NCBI GenBank assembly: GCA_905213895.1
Contig: CAJMKE010000025.1
Location: 1 to 15,734 of the forward strand
DNA from: an uncultured Alistipes sp.
Lineage (GTDB): Bacteria; Bacteroidota; Bacteroidia; Bacteroidales; Rikenellaceae
Direction: 5' to 3'
DNA: 15,734 nt
Below the pieces are notes generated by a model. It was not told the DNA's origin. It did no database searches and worked only from the letters and a program-made list of their open reading frames with translations. Made by a program: the position numbers and the translations under genes. Position 1 is the stretch's first letter. The number at the start of each line of letters is the position of its first letter. Shown piece after piece: positions 1 to 6,232 of this stretch.

Positions 1-1
1 C

Positions 2-1702
2 GGCAAGGCTCTGCTGTTCGAGAATACGGGTAGCGAATTTCCCGTCGCAACGAATCTCATGGGTTCCGAACGCCGCATGGCTATGGCTCTGGGCGTCGAA
101 CGGCTCGACGACCTCACCGAACGCATCGACGCGCTCGTAAAGCAGGCTGTTTCGCCGAAAAACGGATTGGCGGACAAACTGCGGATGCTGCCGCTGTTAG
201 GCGAGGTCGCGCAGTGGTTCCCGCGTCTCTCTTCGCGGCGCGGCGAGTGCCAGCAGGTAGTCGCAACGGGCGACGAAGCGTCGCTCGCAGCACTGCCGAT
301 ACTCGAATCGTGGGCTTGCGACGGCGGACGGTTCATAACGCTGCCCATGGTGAATACCGTAGACCCCGATACTGGAATCCGCAACGTCGGCATGTACCGC
401 ATGCAGATATTCGACGACCGCACGACCGGCATGCACTGGCACCGCCACAAGACCGGCGCGCGCCACTACGACGCCTACAAGGCTCGCGGCGAGCGCATGC
501 CAGTCTCCGTCGCACTCGGCGGCGACCCGATTTACACCTACTGCGCCACCGCACCGATGCCCGACAATATGGACGAGTACCTGCTCGCGGGATTTCTGCG
601 CCGCAAACCGGTGCGGCTCGTCAAGTGCCTGACGAACGACATCCGCGTACCCGCCGACTGCGATTTCGTAATCGAGGGTTACGTCGATACGTCGGAGGAG
701 TTGGCTACTGAGGGGGATTTCGGCGACCACACGGGCTTCTACTCGCTGAAAGATTCATATCCCCGCTTCCACGTTACGGCAATCACGCACCGCCGCGACG
801 CTGTCTATCCGGCTACCGTCGTCGGCATTCCCCCACAGGAGGATGCAAGCATCTCGAAGGCGACCGAACGCATATTCCTTGCTCCGATAAGGCTCGCTCT
901 GCAACCCGAAATCGTCGATTTGACAATGCCCGAAGCGGGAACGTCGCACAACATAGCCGTCGTTTCGATACACAAACGCTACGAGGGGCAGGCGACCAAA
1001 GTCGCCCAGTCGCTCTGGGGCGCGGGGCAGATGATGTTCAACAAATATCTCGTCATCGCACCTCACGACTGCAATGTCCGCTCCGCCGACGAACTTGCCG
1101 CCCTGCTTCGCGGCTGCGACCCGCGCAAAGCGGTCATCCGCGGTGAGGGCATCTACGACGTTCTCGACCATGCGACCGCCGAATGCGGTTACGGCGGCAA
1201 AATCGCGCTCGACCTGACATCCTCCGACCGAAGCACGGAGCAGCCGACCTGCCCGACGGCGATTTCGCTGCCCGACGGCATCCGATGCCGCACCGATTTA
1301 CTCGGAAAGTGGAGCGCACTGCTGCTGTTCGCATCGCCCGATGCGGATGTCGATATAAAACGAATAATAGCCGAGAACGGCATTACCTGCAATTTCGCGG
1401 CGATACTCGACCGCTCGGCAGCCGACCTGTCGGGCGAAGAACTGCTGTGGCTTGCAGCGGCGAACACCGACCCGCGACGCGACATCGCGCTATCCGACAG
1501 CGGCACGGTGATTATCGACGCCCGCCCGAAACCGTCGGGCAAAGCGGGCAACCCCGCCCGATGGCCCAATGTCGTAACGTCGTCCGAAGCGACCGTCGAA
1601 CTCGTGGACGGCAGATGGTCGGAATACGGAATCGGCGGCTTCATCCCGTCGCCGTCGCGCCGCTACCGACGGCTCGCGCTGTCGGACAAGGCGGAATGGT
1701 AA
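2..1702 (+). CDS. ubiD: UbiD-family prenyl-FMN decarboxylase, probably menaquinone pathway (5' end outside window)
   Basis: The reading frame is open from base 2, and the 19 codons before the first ATG (59) already read as UbiD sequence (KALLFENTG, then FPVATNL, then GSERRMA). The gene therefore begins before the window and ATG 59 is not the start; 566 residues are visible. UbiD enzymes use prenylated FMN to decarboxylate aromatic or unsaturated acids; in quinone-making bacteria they act on the prenylated hydroxybenzoate or naphthoate ring. Family signatures visible: NVGMYRMQ, HWHRHKTGARHY, PVSVALGGDP, and EGYVD with ATEGDFGDHTGFYS, which carries the acidic active-site residues. The C-terminal part, after about visible residue 400, extends beyond the length of E. 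coli UbiD, as I recall is usual for Bacteroidetes homologues. The next gene starts 12 bases downstream, so the two are probably co-transcribed. The menaquinone role is inferred from the family and the likely host. Confidence 0.9.
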   Translation, partial: GKALLFENTGSEFPVATNLMGSERRMAMALGVERLDDLTERIDALVKQAVSPKNGLADKLRMLPLLGEVAQWFPRLSSRRGECQQVVATGDEASLAALPILESWACDGGRFITLPMVNTVDPDTGIRNVGMYRMQIFDDRTTGMHWHRHKTGARHYDAYKARGERMPVSVALGGDPIYTYCATAPMPDNMDEYLLAGFLRRKPVRLVKCLTNDIRVPADCDFVIEGYVDTSEELATEGDFGDHTGFYSLKDSYPRFHVTAITHRRDAVYPATVVGIPPQEDASISKATERIFLAPIRLALQPEIVDLTMPEAGTSHNIAVVSIHKRYEGQATKVAQSLWGAGQMMFNKYLVIAPHDCNVRSADELAALLRGCDPRKAVIRGEGIYDVLDHATAECGYGGKIALDLTSSDRSTEQPTCPTAISLPDGIRCRTDLLGKWSALLLFASPDADVDIKRIIAENGITCNFAAILDRSAADLSGEELLWLAAANTDPRRDIALSDSGTVIIDARPKPSGKAGNPARWPNVVTSSEATVELVDGRWSEYGIGGFIPSPSRRYRRLALSDKAEW

Positions 1703-1714
1703 TCTCCCGACACC

Positions 1715-2770
1715 ATGTTATCGCGTTCAAATATCCGTGGAGCGACACTCCTGGTCGCAATAATCATCGTCGCGATTCTCATCGCGGCATTCATCCGCCC
1801 GCGCGTACAGACATTCTACGATGAACGGGAGAGCAACGGCGAAATCTATACGCGCGACTCGCTTTTCGAGTTCGACCCCAACACCGTAACCTACGAGGAG
1901 TTGCGCGCCATGGGCTTCGCAAAGGATATAGCCGTCGGCATCGTGAAATACCGCGCCCGCGGCAAGGTGTTCGCCATAAAGGAGGATTTCGCGCTCTGCT
2001 ACGGCATCACCGACTCCGCCTATCTGCGGCTGAAACCATATATAATCATCGGCGACCGGTTCGCCGCCAAGCCGCAGCCCCGCGCCACCGACCGTACACG
2101 CGACACGCTGCCGCGCGAACGCCGTTTCTTCCCGCGCCCGACCGAACCTTTCGGCATCGACACCGTCGGTTATGCCTACCTGCGCCGCATCGGCTTCTCC
2201 GCCCGTCAGGCACGCGCTTTGCTGAAATACCGCGACCGCTTCGGCGGCATCCGCGACATGGACGAACTGCGCGACTGCTATTTCATCGACGAGGATATGG
2301 CGGACACGCTCGAACGCTACGTCGTCTTCCCCGAACCCGACCCGCACGAGGGGTTGGTGGAAATCAACTCCGCCGACTCGGCGACACTGCGAGGCGTCGC
2401 TGGAATCGGTGCGAAGACAGTCGTCGCAATCATCGAGTACCGCCGTCTGCTCGGCGGATTCCGCTCGACAGACCAAATCGCGGAGTTGAAATGCGTTACG
2501 AAAGAAAATTTCGAGCGGATAAGCAAACAAATTTACTGCGATAGTTGTGTAATTTCAAAAATAGATATTAACTTTGCACCCGCTTCGGAGTTGGAACGGC
2601 ATCCGTACATGACCCGCGAAGCGATTAACAGAATAACGAAACTCAGGAAATCGAAAGGAGGCTGGAATTCCGTCGAAGAGATGATTGAAGACGACATATT
2701 CGGACGCGAGCAGGCGACTGCGCTCGCACCCTATCTTCGCTTCGGCGACCGACCCGCAGATTTCGACTGA
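1715..2770 (+). CDS. Membrane-anchored helix-hairpin-helix (ComEA-like) protein
   Basis: 351 residues. A short N-terminus is followed by one hydrophobic segment (about residues 11-28), then a soluble part with four helix-hairpin-helix-like units at roughly 52-110, 147-205, 214-272 and 283-343. Each has the pattern FDPN or INSA, a helix, then a Gly-rich turn and KYR or EYR; the third unit carries the clearest hairpin, GVAGIGAKTVVAIIEYR. HhH pairs of this kind bind DNA non-specifically (ComEA type), so a membrane-tethered DNA-binding role is possible, but no function is shown here. Bacteroidetes commonly encode multi-HhH proteins of this build. It starts 12 bases after the ubiD stop and is likely in the same transcript. 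The last third is locally AT-rich and holds a consensus promoter (2544-2576). An internal ATG at 2609 could give a short C-terminal product. Confidence 0.85.
   Translation: MLSRSNIRGATLLVAIIIVAILIAAFIRPRVQTFYDERESNGEIYTRDSLFEFDPNTVTYEELRAMGFAKDIAVGIVKYRARGKVFAIKEDFALCYGITDSAYLRLKPYIIIGDRFAAKPQPRATDRTRDTLPRERRFFPRPTEPFGIDTVGYAYLRRIGFSARQARALLKYRDRFGGIRDMDELRDCYFIDEDMADTLERYVVFPEPDPHEGLVEINSADSATLRGVAGIGAKTVVAIIEYRRLLGGFRSTDQIAELKCVTKENFERISKQIYCDSCVISKIDINFAPASELERHPYMTREAINRITKLRKSKGGWNSVEEMIEDDIFGREQATALAPYLRFGDRPADFD
2544..2576 (+). promoter_or_regulatory. Promoter-like site inside the HhH gene, reading toward rpsU
   Basis: GTTG at 2544-2547, 21 bases, then TAACTTTG at 2569-2576. The second box is a full match to the Bacteroidetes -7 consensus TAnnTTTG and the first differs from TTTG by one base. 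It lies in an AT-rich stretch of an otherwise GC-rich gene. Transcription would start near 2583, about 310 bases before rpsU. No equally good promoter is visible in the 2771-2892 gap, so this may be an rpsU promoter. Confidence 0.5.
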
Positions 2771-2798
2771 CAACAACCGACTACGGCGGACGACATTA

Positions 2799-2814
2799 CG
2801 GATTCGACAATCCG
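2799..2814 (+). other. Small stem-loop between the HhH gene and rpsU
   Basis: CGGATT pairs with AATCCG around a 4-base loop; an alternative longer-range pairing uses CGGCGGA (2784-2790) with TCCGCCG (2811-2817). No T-run follows, so it is not a convincing terminator. It may be a leader structure of rpsU or chance. Confidence 0.25.
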
Positions 2815-2892
2815 CCGCAAAACCGGAAAACTTTTCCGACCGCGCAATCCGGAACAAAAAAGTAGAACGAAAAATTAAAAATTGAGAATATT

Positions 2893-3087
2893 ATGATTAT
2901 CATGCCAGTTAAAGAGGGCGAGAACATCGAAAGAGCCCTCAAAAAGTTCAAACGCAAGTACGAGCGCACCGGAGTGCTGAAAGAGTTGCGCGCACGCCAG
3001 TACTTCACCAAACCGTCCATTGCAAAGCGCGAGAAGATGGCGCATGCAATCTACGTCGAGAAGATGCATCGCGAGGACGAGGAGTAA
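2893..3087 (+). CDS. rpsU: 30S ribosomal protein bS21
   Basis: 64 residues, the usual size. The sequence begins MIIMPVKEGENIERALKKFK and continues with KYERTGVLKELRARQYFTKPS, the Bacteroidetes form of bS21, a basic small-subunit protein near the 3' end of 16S rRNA. The ATG at 2893 is chosen over the one at 2902 because I recall Bacteroidetes homologues carrying two or three residues before PVKEGEN. The region before the start is AT-rich with no Shine-Dalgarno sequence. In Bacteroidetes, bS21 is part of the pocket that hides the anti-SD of 16S rRNA, so the translation signal of this gene is of interest. A strong intrinsic terminator follows at 3097-3132. Confidence 0.97.
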   Translation: MIIMPVKEGENIERALKKFKRKYERTGVLKELRARQYFTKPSIAKREKMAHAIYVEKMHREDEE

Positions 3088-3096
3088 CAAAGCAAT

Positions 3097-3132
3097 GGCG
3101 TTTCGGGATTTCGGAACGCCTTTTTTATTTTT
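3097..3132 (+). terminator. Rho-independent terminator after rpsU
   Basis: GGCGTTTCG (3097-3105) pairs with CGGAACGCC (3112-3120), a 9-bp stem with one T-G pair and a 6-base loop, directly followed by TTTTTTATTTTT. It lies 10 bases after the rpsU stop. Confidence 0.92.
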
Positions 3133-3156
3133 CATAAACTCAAAACTTAAATCATC

Positions 3157-3540
3157 ATGACAAATCAGGGACAAACCGTTTGGGGGCTGGTCGTACTTGC
3201 GCTTATCGCAATCGCAGTCGTTTTGGCACTTATGTTCGGGCTGCCGATGTACAACGTATGGCAGCAGGAGATGAGCGGACGCGCCGAACTCGCCAAGGCG
3301 GAGCAGAACCGCCAGATAAAAATCGAGGAGGCGAAAGCGAATCTCGAAGCCGAGAAACTCAATGCACAGGCGGAAATCGAGCGTGCAAAGGGTGCAGCCG
3401 AGGCTATCCGCATCGAGAACGGCTCCATCACGCCGACCTATATCCAGTATCTGTGGGTACGTCAGCAGAACAACGTGCCTAACAAGGTAATCTACATCCC
3501 GACCGAAGCCAATCTTCCGATTCTCGAAGCGAAGAAATAG
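3157..3540 (+). CDS. Short membrane protein resembling the C-terminal part of an SPFH/prohibitin-like protein
   Basis: 127 residues. One transmembrane helix at about 8-29 is followed by a charged, Ala/Glu/Lys-rich coiled coil at about 36-88, and then a conserved-looking tail with ITPTYIQYLWVRQ and VIYIPTEANLPILEA. The coiled coil and the AKGAAEAIRIENG stretch resemble the C-terminal helix of HflC/prohibitin/stomatin proteins, but the globular SPFH domain that normally sits between membrane segment and coiled coil is missing. Small proteins of this build are, as I recall, annotated as 'membrane protease subunit' in other Bacteroidetes; a scaffold or oligomerising membrane role is inference. 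The ATG is preceded by AT-rich sequence without SD, typical of the phylum. It lies 37 bases after the rpsU stem-loop and is probably expressed separately. No clear own promoter was found. Confidence 0.75.
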   Translation: MTNQGQTVWGLVVLALIAIAVVLALMFGLPMYNVWQQEMSGRAELAKAEQNRQIKIEEAKANLEAEKLNAQAEIERAKGAAEAIRIENGSITPTYIQYLWVRQQNNVPNKVIYIPTEANLPILEAKK

Positions 3541-3560
3541 GGCGGATTAGGTATGACGTT

Positions 3561-3602
3561 GCTCATTAAGGACTTTAAGGTCGTTAAGGTCTTCAATGTC
3601 GC
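3561..3602 (+). repeat. TTAA array with 9-nt period
   Basis: Units TTAAGGACT, TTAAGGTCG, TTAAGGTCT and TCAATGTCG follow one another at exactly 9 bases. The 27 bases at 3561-3587 are identical to the reverse complement of 8340-8366, so this is one member of a dispersed intergenic family. Confidence 0.85.
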
Positions 3603-3617
3603 CCGCCGAAAATATTG

Positions 3618-3652
3618 AACGAGCGCAGACATCGTAAATGTCTGCGCTCGTT
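3618..3652. terminator. Perfect 15-bp hairpin, possible bidirectional terminator
   Basis: AACGAGCGCAGACAT (3618-3632) and ATGTCTGCGCTCGTT (3638-3652) are perfect complements around a 5-base loop. The + strand has no T-run after it; on the - strand it is followed by CAATATTTT, a weak tract. It could end the SPFH-tail transcript or a minus-strand transcript from the site at 3909-3940. Confidence 0.5.
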
Positions 3653-3793
3653 GCTTGAAAAAAGCGGCGACACGCCAAAAATACTCCATTCTCCCATAAG
3701 ACAGGCAAAGCCCGTACTATTAAACAGCGTATCGCCGCAACACTTATAACAACCGCCCGCGAATCGGTCTAAACTCGAAGCCAGCCAGAATAC

Positions 3794-3830
3794 CTAATGC
3801 CATTAAAGACTTTAAGGTCGTTAAGGACAC
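3794..3830 (+). repeat. TTAA array with 9-nt period
   Basis: Units CTAATGCCA, TTAAAGACT, TTAAGGTCG and TTAAGGACA lie in the same phase and orientation as the array at 3561. Confidence 0.8.
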
Positions 3831-3908
3831 AAAAGAACCCAACTCCTCCCCCTCTGCAACAACACAAAAACATCGTCCCGCTACAAAAAACAGATGTGAT
3901 TTACTATG

Positions 3909-3940
3909 CGAAGATAACACAAAAAGGCGGAACTGCCAAA
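3909..3940 (-). promoter_or_regulatory. Orphan promoter-like site on the minus strand
   Basis: Read on the minus strand: TTTG (3940-3937), exactly 20 bases, then TATCTTCG (3916-3909). This is a full -33 match and a -7 box with one mismatch to TAnnTTTG. No minus-strand gene lies downstream before the hairpin at 3618-3652, about 250 bases away. It may drive a non-coding RNA, be a relic, or be chance. Confidence 0.4.
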
Positions 3941-4009
3941 TTTTCAGGGATTTTTTGGTCGCGGAGGGAGGGGTAACAGGCGACGGAAAGGCTGGCTGCG
4001 GAGAGAGAT

Positions 4010-4038
4010 TAGTCGGGGCGGTTTATCCGCCCCGACTA
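4010..4038. repeat. GC-rich perfect hairpin 1 of the 4010-4187 chain
   Basis: TAGTCGGGGCGG (4010-4021) and CCGCCCCGACTA (4027-4038) pair perfectly over 12 bp around TTTAT. The TTAA array at 4036 follows immediately. Confidence 0.8.
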
Positions 4039-4087
4039 TCACTAATGACCCTAATGTCATTAAGGACTTTAAGGACCTTAACGTCGC
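4036..4087 (+). repeat. TTAA array with 9-nt period
   Basis: CTAATGACC, CTAATGTCA, TTAAGGACT, TTAAGGACC and TTAACGTCG lie at 9-base steps between hairpins 1 and 2. Confidence 0.85.
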
Positions 4088-4110
4088 GCAGCCGCCATTA
4101 ATGCGGCTGC
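4088..4110. repeat. GC-rich perfect hairpin 2 of the chain
   Basis: GCAGCCGC (4088-4095) pairs with GCGGCTGC (4103-4110) around a 7-base loop that itself contains ATTAAT. Confidence 0.75.
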
Positions 4111-4113
4111 TAC

Positions 4114-4143
4114 AAAAAGCGCGGGCGGATAAACCGCCCGCGC
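4114..4143 (-). terminator. Probable terminator of the PTS operon (hairpin 3 of the chain)
   Basis: GCGCGGGCGG (4119-4128) and CCGCCCGCGC (4134-4143) form a perfect 10-bp stem with a 5-base loop. On the minus strand it is followed directly by TTTTT (4118-4114). It lies about 80 bases downstream of the ptsI stop at 4222, with hairpin 4 between. Confidence 0.7.
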
Positions 4144-4144
4144 A

Positions 4145-4163
4145 TCCTTAAAGTCCTTAAAGC
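4145..4163 (-). repeat. Short TTAA array (two units)
   Basis: TTAAAGTCC and TTAAAGCGG in 9-base steps between hairpins 3 and 4; in minus orientation this is the TTTAAGGAC form. Confidence 0.65.
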
Positions 4164-4187
4164 GGCGGGCAAAATAATGCCCGCCGC
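4162..4187. repeat. GC-rich perfect hairpin 4 of the chain
   Basis: GCGGCGGGC (4162-4170) pairs with GCCCGCCGC (4179-4187) around an 8-base AT loop. It is the first structure met by a transcript leaving ptsI, but has no T-run on that strand. Confidence 0.7.
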
Positions 4188-4189
4188 GT

Positions 4190-4215
4190 GACCTTAAAGA
4201 CCCTATCGTCATCAG
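4190..4215 (-). repeat. TTAA array, degenerate end
   Basis: TTAAAGACC, then CTATCGTCA and TCAGG at 9-base steps, ending 7 bases before the ptsI stop codon. The CTATCG unit recurs in the array at 12902. Confidence 0.6.
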
Positions 4216-4221
4216 GCCCGC

Positions 4222-5829
4222 CTACTTCTCTCCGAGCAACTCCGCGAGACAACTTTTGACACGCCCTATCGCAGAGATATTTACGCTGAACTCGCGCAGA
4301 CCCGCATCGAGCAGTCTCTTCGTCGCGTCGGTATCCGACGCCAGTTCGCCACACATGCCGCACTCGATGCCCGCATCTTCGGCAGCCTTTATCGCAAGGG
4401 CGACAGCCGACGCGACGGCATCCGAATAGGGATTATAGAGATAGGCAACCTTCGCATTCGCGCGGTCGGCAGCCATGACATACTGCGTCAGGTCGTTGGT
4501 GCCGATGCTGAAAAAGTCGCATTCGGCGGCGAGCGCCGCAGCGATGAACACCGCCGCAGGGGTCTCGACCATCACGCCGACCTTCATTTCGCCGTCGAAT
4601 GCCGCACCCTCGCGGAGCAACTCCGCCTTGCACTCTTCGAGCAGCGATTTCGCAGTGCGCAGTTCTTCCATATCGACAATCATCGGAAACATTATGCGCA
4701 CGTCGCCATGTGCGCCCGCACGCAATATCGCCCGCAACTGTCGGCGGAACATGTCGCGCATGGCAAGCGAAACGCGAATCGCCCGCCAGCCGAGAAACGG
4801 ATTCTCCTCGCGACCGAAATCGAGATACGGCAGAGCCTTGTCGCCGCCGATGTCGAGAGTGCGGATAATGAGCGGACGTCCGCCGCACGCCTCGGCAGCG
4901 GCAGCGTAGGCTTCGTACTGCTGCTGCTCGGACGGAGCCGACGCACTCTGCATATAGAGGAACTCGCTGCGGAACAGTCCGATGCCGTCGGCTCCTGCGG
5001 AGATTGCCGCGCGCACCTCCCCGACATCGCCCGCATTGGCGAATACATGTATCGGTCGTCCCGAGCCGTCGCGAAACGTTTTGACCGCCGACTCGTTTTC
5101 GCGCCGGCGACGCGCACGGTACTCCTCCGCGGCTTTATTGTAATGAGCGAGCGTCGCCTCGTCGGGAGCGATGACGACCTCGCCGCCCGAAGCATCGACG
5201 GCGAGCATGTCGCCCGTTGAAATCGCATCCGCAGCGTCGTGCAGTCCCACAACCGCCGGAATGTCGCGGTTGCGCGCGATGATGCAGACATGGCTGGTCG
5301 CACTGCCCTCCTTCGTAACGAAACCGCGCACACGGGTGAAATCTATCATCGTCATGTCGGACGGCGTAAGCGTGTCGGCGACGACTATATCGCCCTCCTG
5401 CACGCCATCGAACGGATTGCGCACGCCACCCGTAAGATTGGCGGCGATACGCGCGAATATGTCGCGGACGTCGGCTTCGCGGGCGCGCAGATACTCGTCG
5501 TCGATAGCGGCGAACATCGCCGCCGTCTCCTCGCCCGCCGCTCGCACTGCCGCAATGGCGGATTCGCCGCCGTCGATATGCGCCTCGACGCTCTCGCGGA
5601 GCATGTCGTCCTGCACCATTTCGAGATGGGCGGCGAAAATATCGTCGGTTTCAGCCAGTGCCGCAATCTGCACGATGCTGTCAGACAACGCCTTTTCAAA
5701 CTTTTCGCGCTCCTGCCCGACCGAACCTGCCGGCTCGGCGGAGTCCTGCACCGTTTCGCGGACGACGACAAAAGCGCGACCTATGGCGATGCCGTCGGAC
5801 GCACGGACGGAGGTGGAGATGCGTTTCAT
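4222..5829 (-). CDS. ptsI: PTS enzyme I (phosphoenolpyruvate-protein phosphotransferase)
   Basis: 535 residues starting MKRISTSVRASDGIAIGRAF. Enzyme I is the cytoplasmic first step of the PTS: it takes phosphate from PEP onto a histidine and passes it to HPr. The phosphorylated His is His180 in GSATSHVCIIARNRDIPAVVG. The PEP-binding barrel shows GLFRSEFLY, RTLDIGGDKALPY, ENPFLGWRAIR, MVETPAA, SIGTNDLTQY and GMCGE with the catalytic Cys493. It is slightly shorter than E. coli EI (575), but all catalytic blocks are present. An in-frame TTG lies one codon upstream; the ATG at 5829 is preferred because its A is the last base of the HPr stop (TGATG), a one-base overlap that suggests translational coupling. 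It is the last gene of the mtlA-ptsH-ptsI cluster and is followed by a terminator near 4114-4143. Confidence 0.93.
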   Translation of the reverse strand: MKRISTSVRASDGIAIGRAFVVVRETVQDSAEPAGSVGQEREKFEKALSDSIVQIAALAETDDIFAAHLEMVQDDMLRESVEAHIDGGESAIAAVRAAGEETAAMFAAIDDEYLRAREADVRDIFARIAANLTGGVRNPFDGVQEGDIVVADTLTPSDMTMIDFTRVRGFVTKEGSATSHVCIIARNRDIPAVVGLHDAADAISTGDMLAVDASGGEVVIAPDEATLAHYNKAAEEYRARRRRENESAVKTFRDGSGRPIHVFANAGDVGEVRAAISAGADGIGLFRSEFLYMQSASAPSEQQQYEAYAAAAEACGGRPLIIRTLDIGGDKALPYLDFGREENPFLGWRAIRVSLAMRDMFRRQLRAILRAGAHGDVRIMFPMIVDMEELRTAKSLLEECKAELLREGAAFDGEMKVGVMVETPAAVFIAAALAAECDFFSIGTNDLTQYVMAADRANAKVAYLYNPYSDAVASAVALAIKAAEDAGIECGMCGELASDTDATKRLLDAGLREFSVNISAIGRVKSCLAELLGEK

Positions 5830-6089
5830 CAATCCTTGATGTTTTCGATGAATTCGACCACTCGCCGCAGGTTGCCCTGCTCGTCGCCGCCGTCGGCTTT
5901 GACCTCGAACTGCGCGCCCGATTTCAGACCGAGCGACAGAATCGAAAGCATCGACGAGGCGTTCACCGCCTTGGCTTCGGTCGCGAACGTGATTTTGCCG
6001 TCGAGCGACTTCACGAGTTTGACGAGTTCTCCCACAGGGCGTGCGTGCATGCCGTTGGGAGCGGAAAGCGTTACTTTCTGTGATTGCAT
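5829..6089 (-). CDS. ptsH: PTS phosphocarrier protein HPr
   Basis: 86 residues, the usual HPr length. HPr carries phosphate from enzyme I to the EIIA domain. The active-site histidine is His15 in PNGMHARPVGEL, with Arg17 beside it. Ser46 is present in VNASSMLSILSLGL, the position HPr kinase phosphorylates in Firmicutes; whether it is used here cannot be seen. There is no SD before the ATG and no recognisable promoter in 6090-6232, so it is probably read from the mtlA transcript through the palindrome at 6129-6203. Its stop overlaps the ptsI start by one base. Confidence 0.93.
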   Translation of the reverse strand: MQSQKVTLSAPNGMHARPVGELVKLVKSLDGKITFATEAKAVNASSMLSILSLGLKSGAQFEVKADGGDEQGNLRRVVEFIENIKD

Positions 6090-6128
6090 GGCTTATTCTA
6101 TTTTAGTACGTTCAATTATTATACGGAC

Positions 6129-6203
6129 GTCATTCTGAGCGAAGCGAAGAATCTGTTTCGATAAATTCAGAATATTTAGATCCTTCGCTTCGCTCAGGAT
6201 GAC
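6129..6203. repeat. REP-like palindromic element between mtlA and ptsH
   Basis: The 26-base arms at 6129-6154 and 6178-6203 are inverted copies with two differences, around a 23-base AT-rich loop. The core is CTGAGCGAAGCGAAG on one side and its complement on the other. This motif is, as I recall, a common dispersed palindrome in many bacterial genomes. In RNA it would form a very stable hairpin between the mtlA stop and the HPr start. It could stabilise the upstream message or reduce read-through into HPr and EI. Confidence 0.85.
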
Positions 6204-6232
6204 GAACCGGCATAAATGCAGTTATATTTGTC

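Larger units (their letters stand above)
3541..4221. other. Repeat-rich intergenic region between convergent genes, no coding sequence seen
   Basis: The stretch lies between the + strand SPFH-tail gene and the - strand PTS operon. It holds five TTAA arrays, a perfect 15-bp hairpin, a minus-strand promoter-like site and a chain of four GC-rich hairpins (each listed separately). Short open frames here are translations of the repeats. I see nothing recognisable in 3660-3793 or 3941-4009. Confidence 0.7.

Noticed and set aside
3561..4215. CRISPR array
   Set aside because: The repeats are 9-base modules and unequal hairpins without spacers of constant length, and no cas genes are present.
5239..6138. 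299-codon open frame on the plus strand, opposite ptsI and ptsH
   Set aside because: It is antisense to two well-recognised genes, has no motif, and spans their junction.
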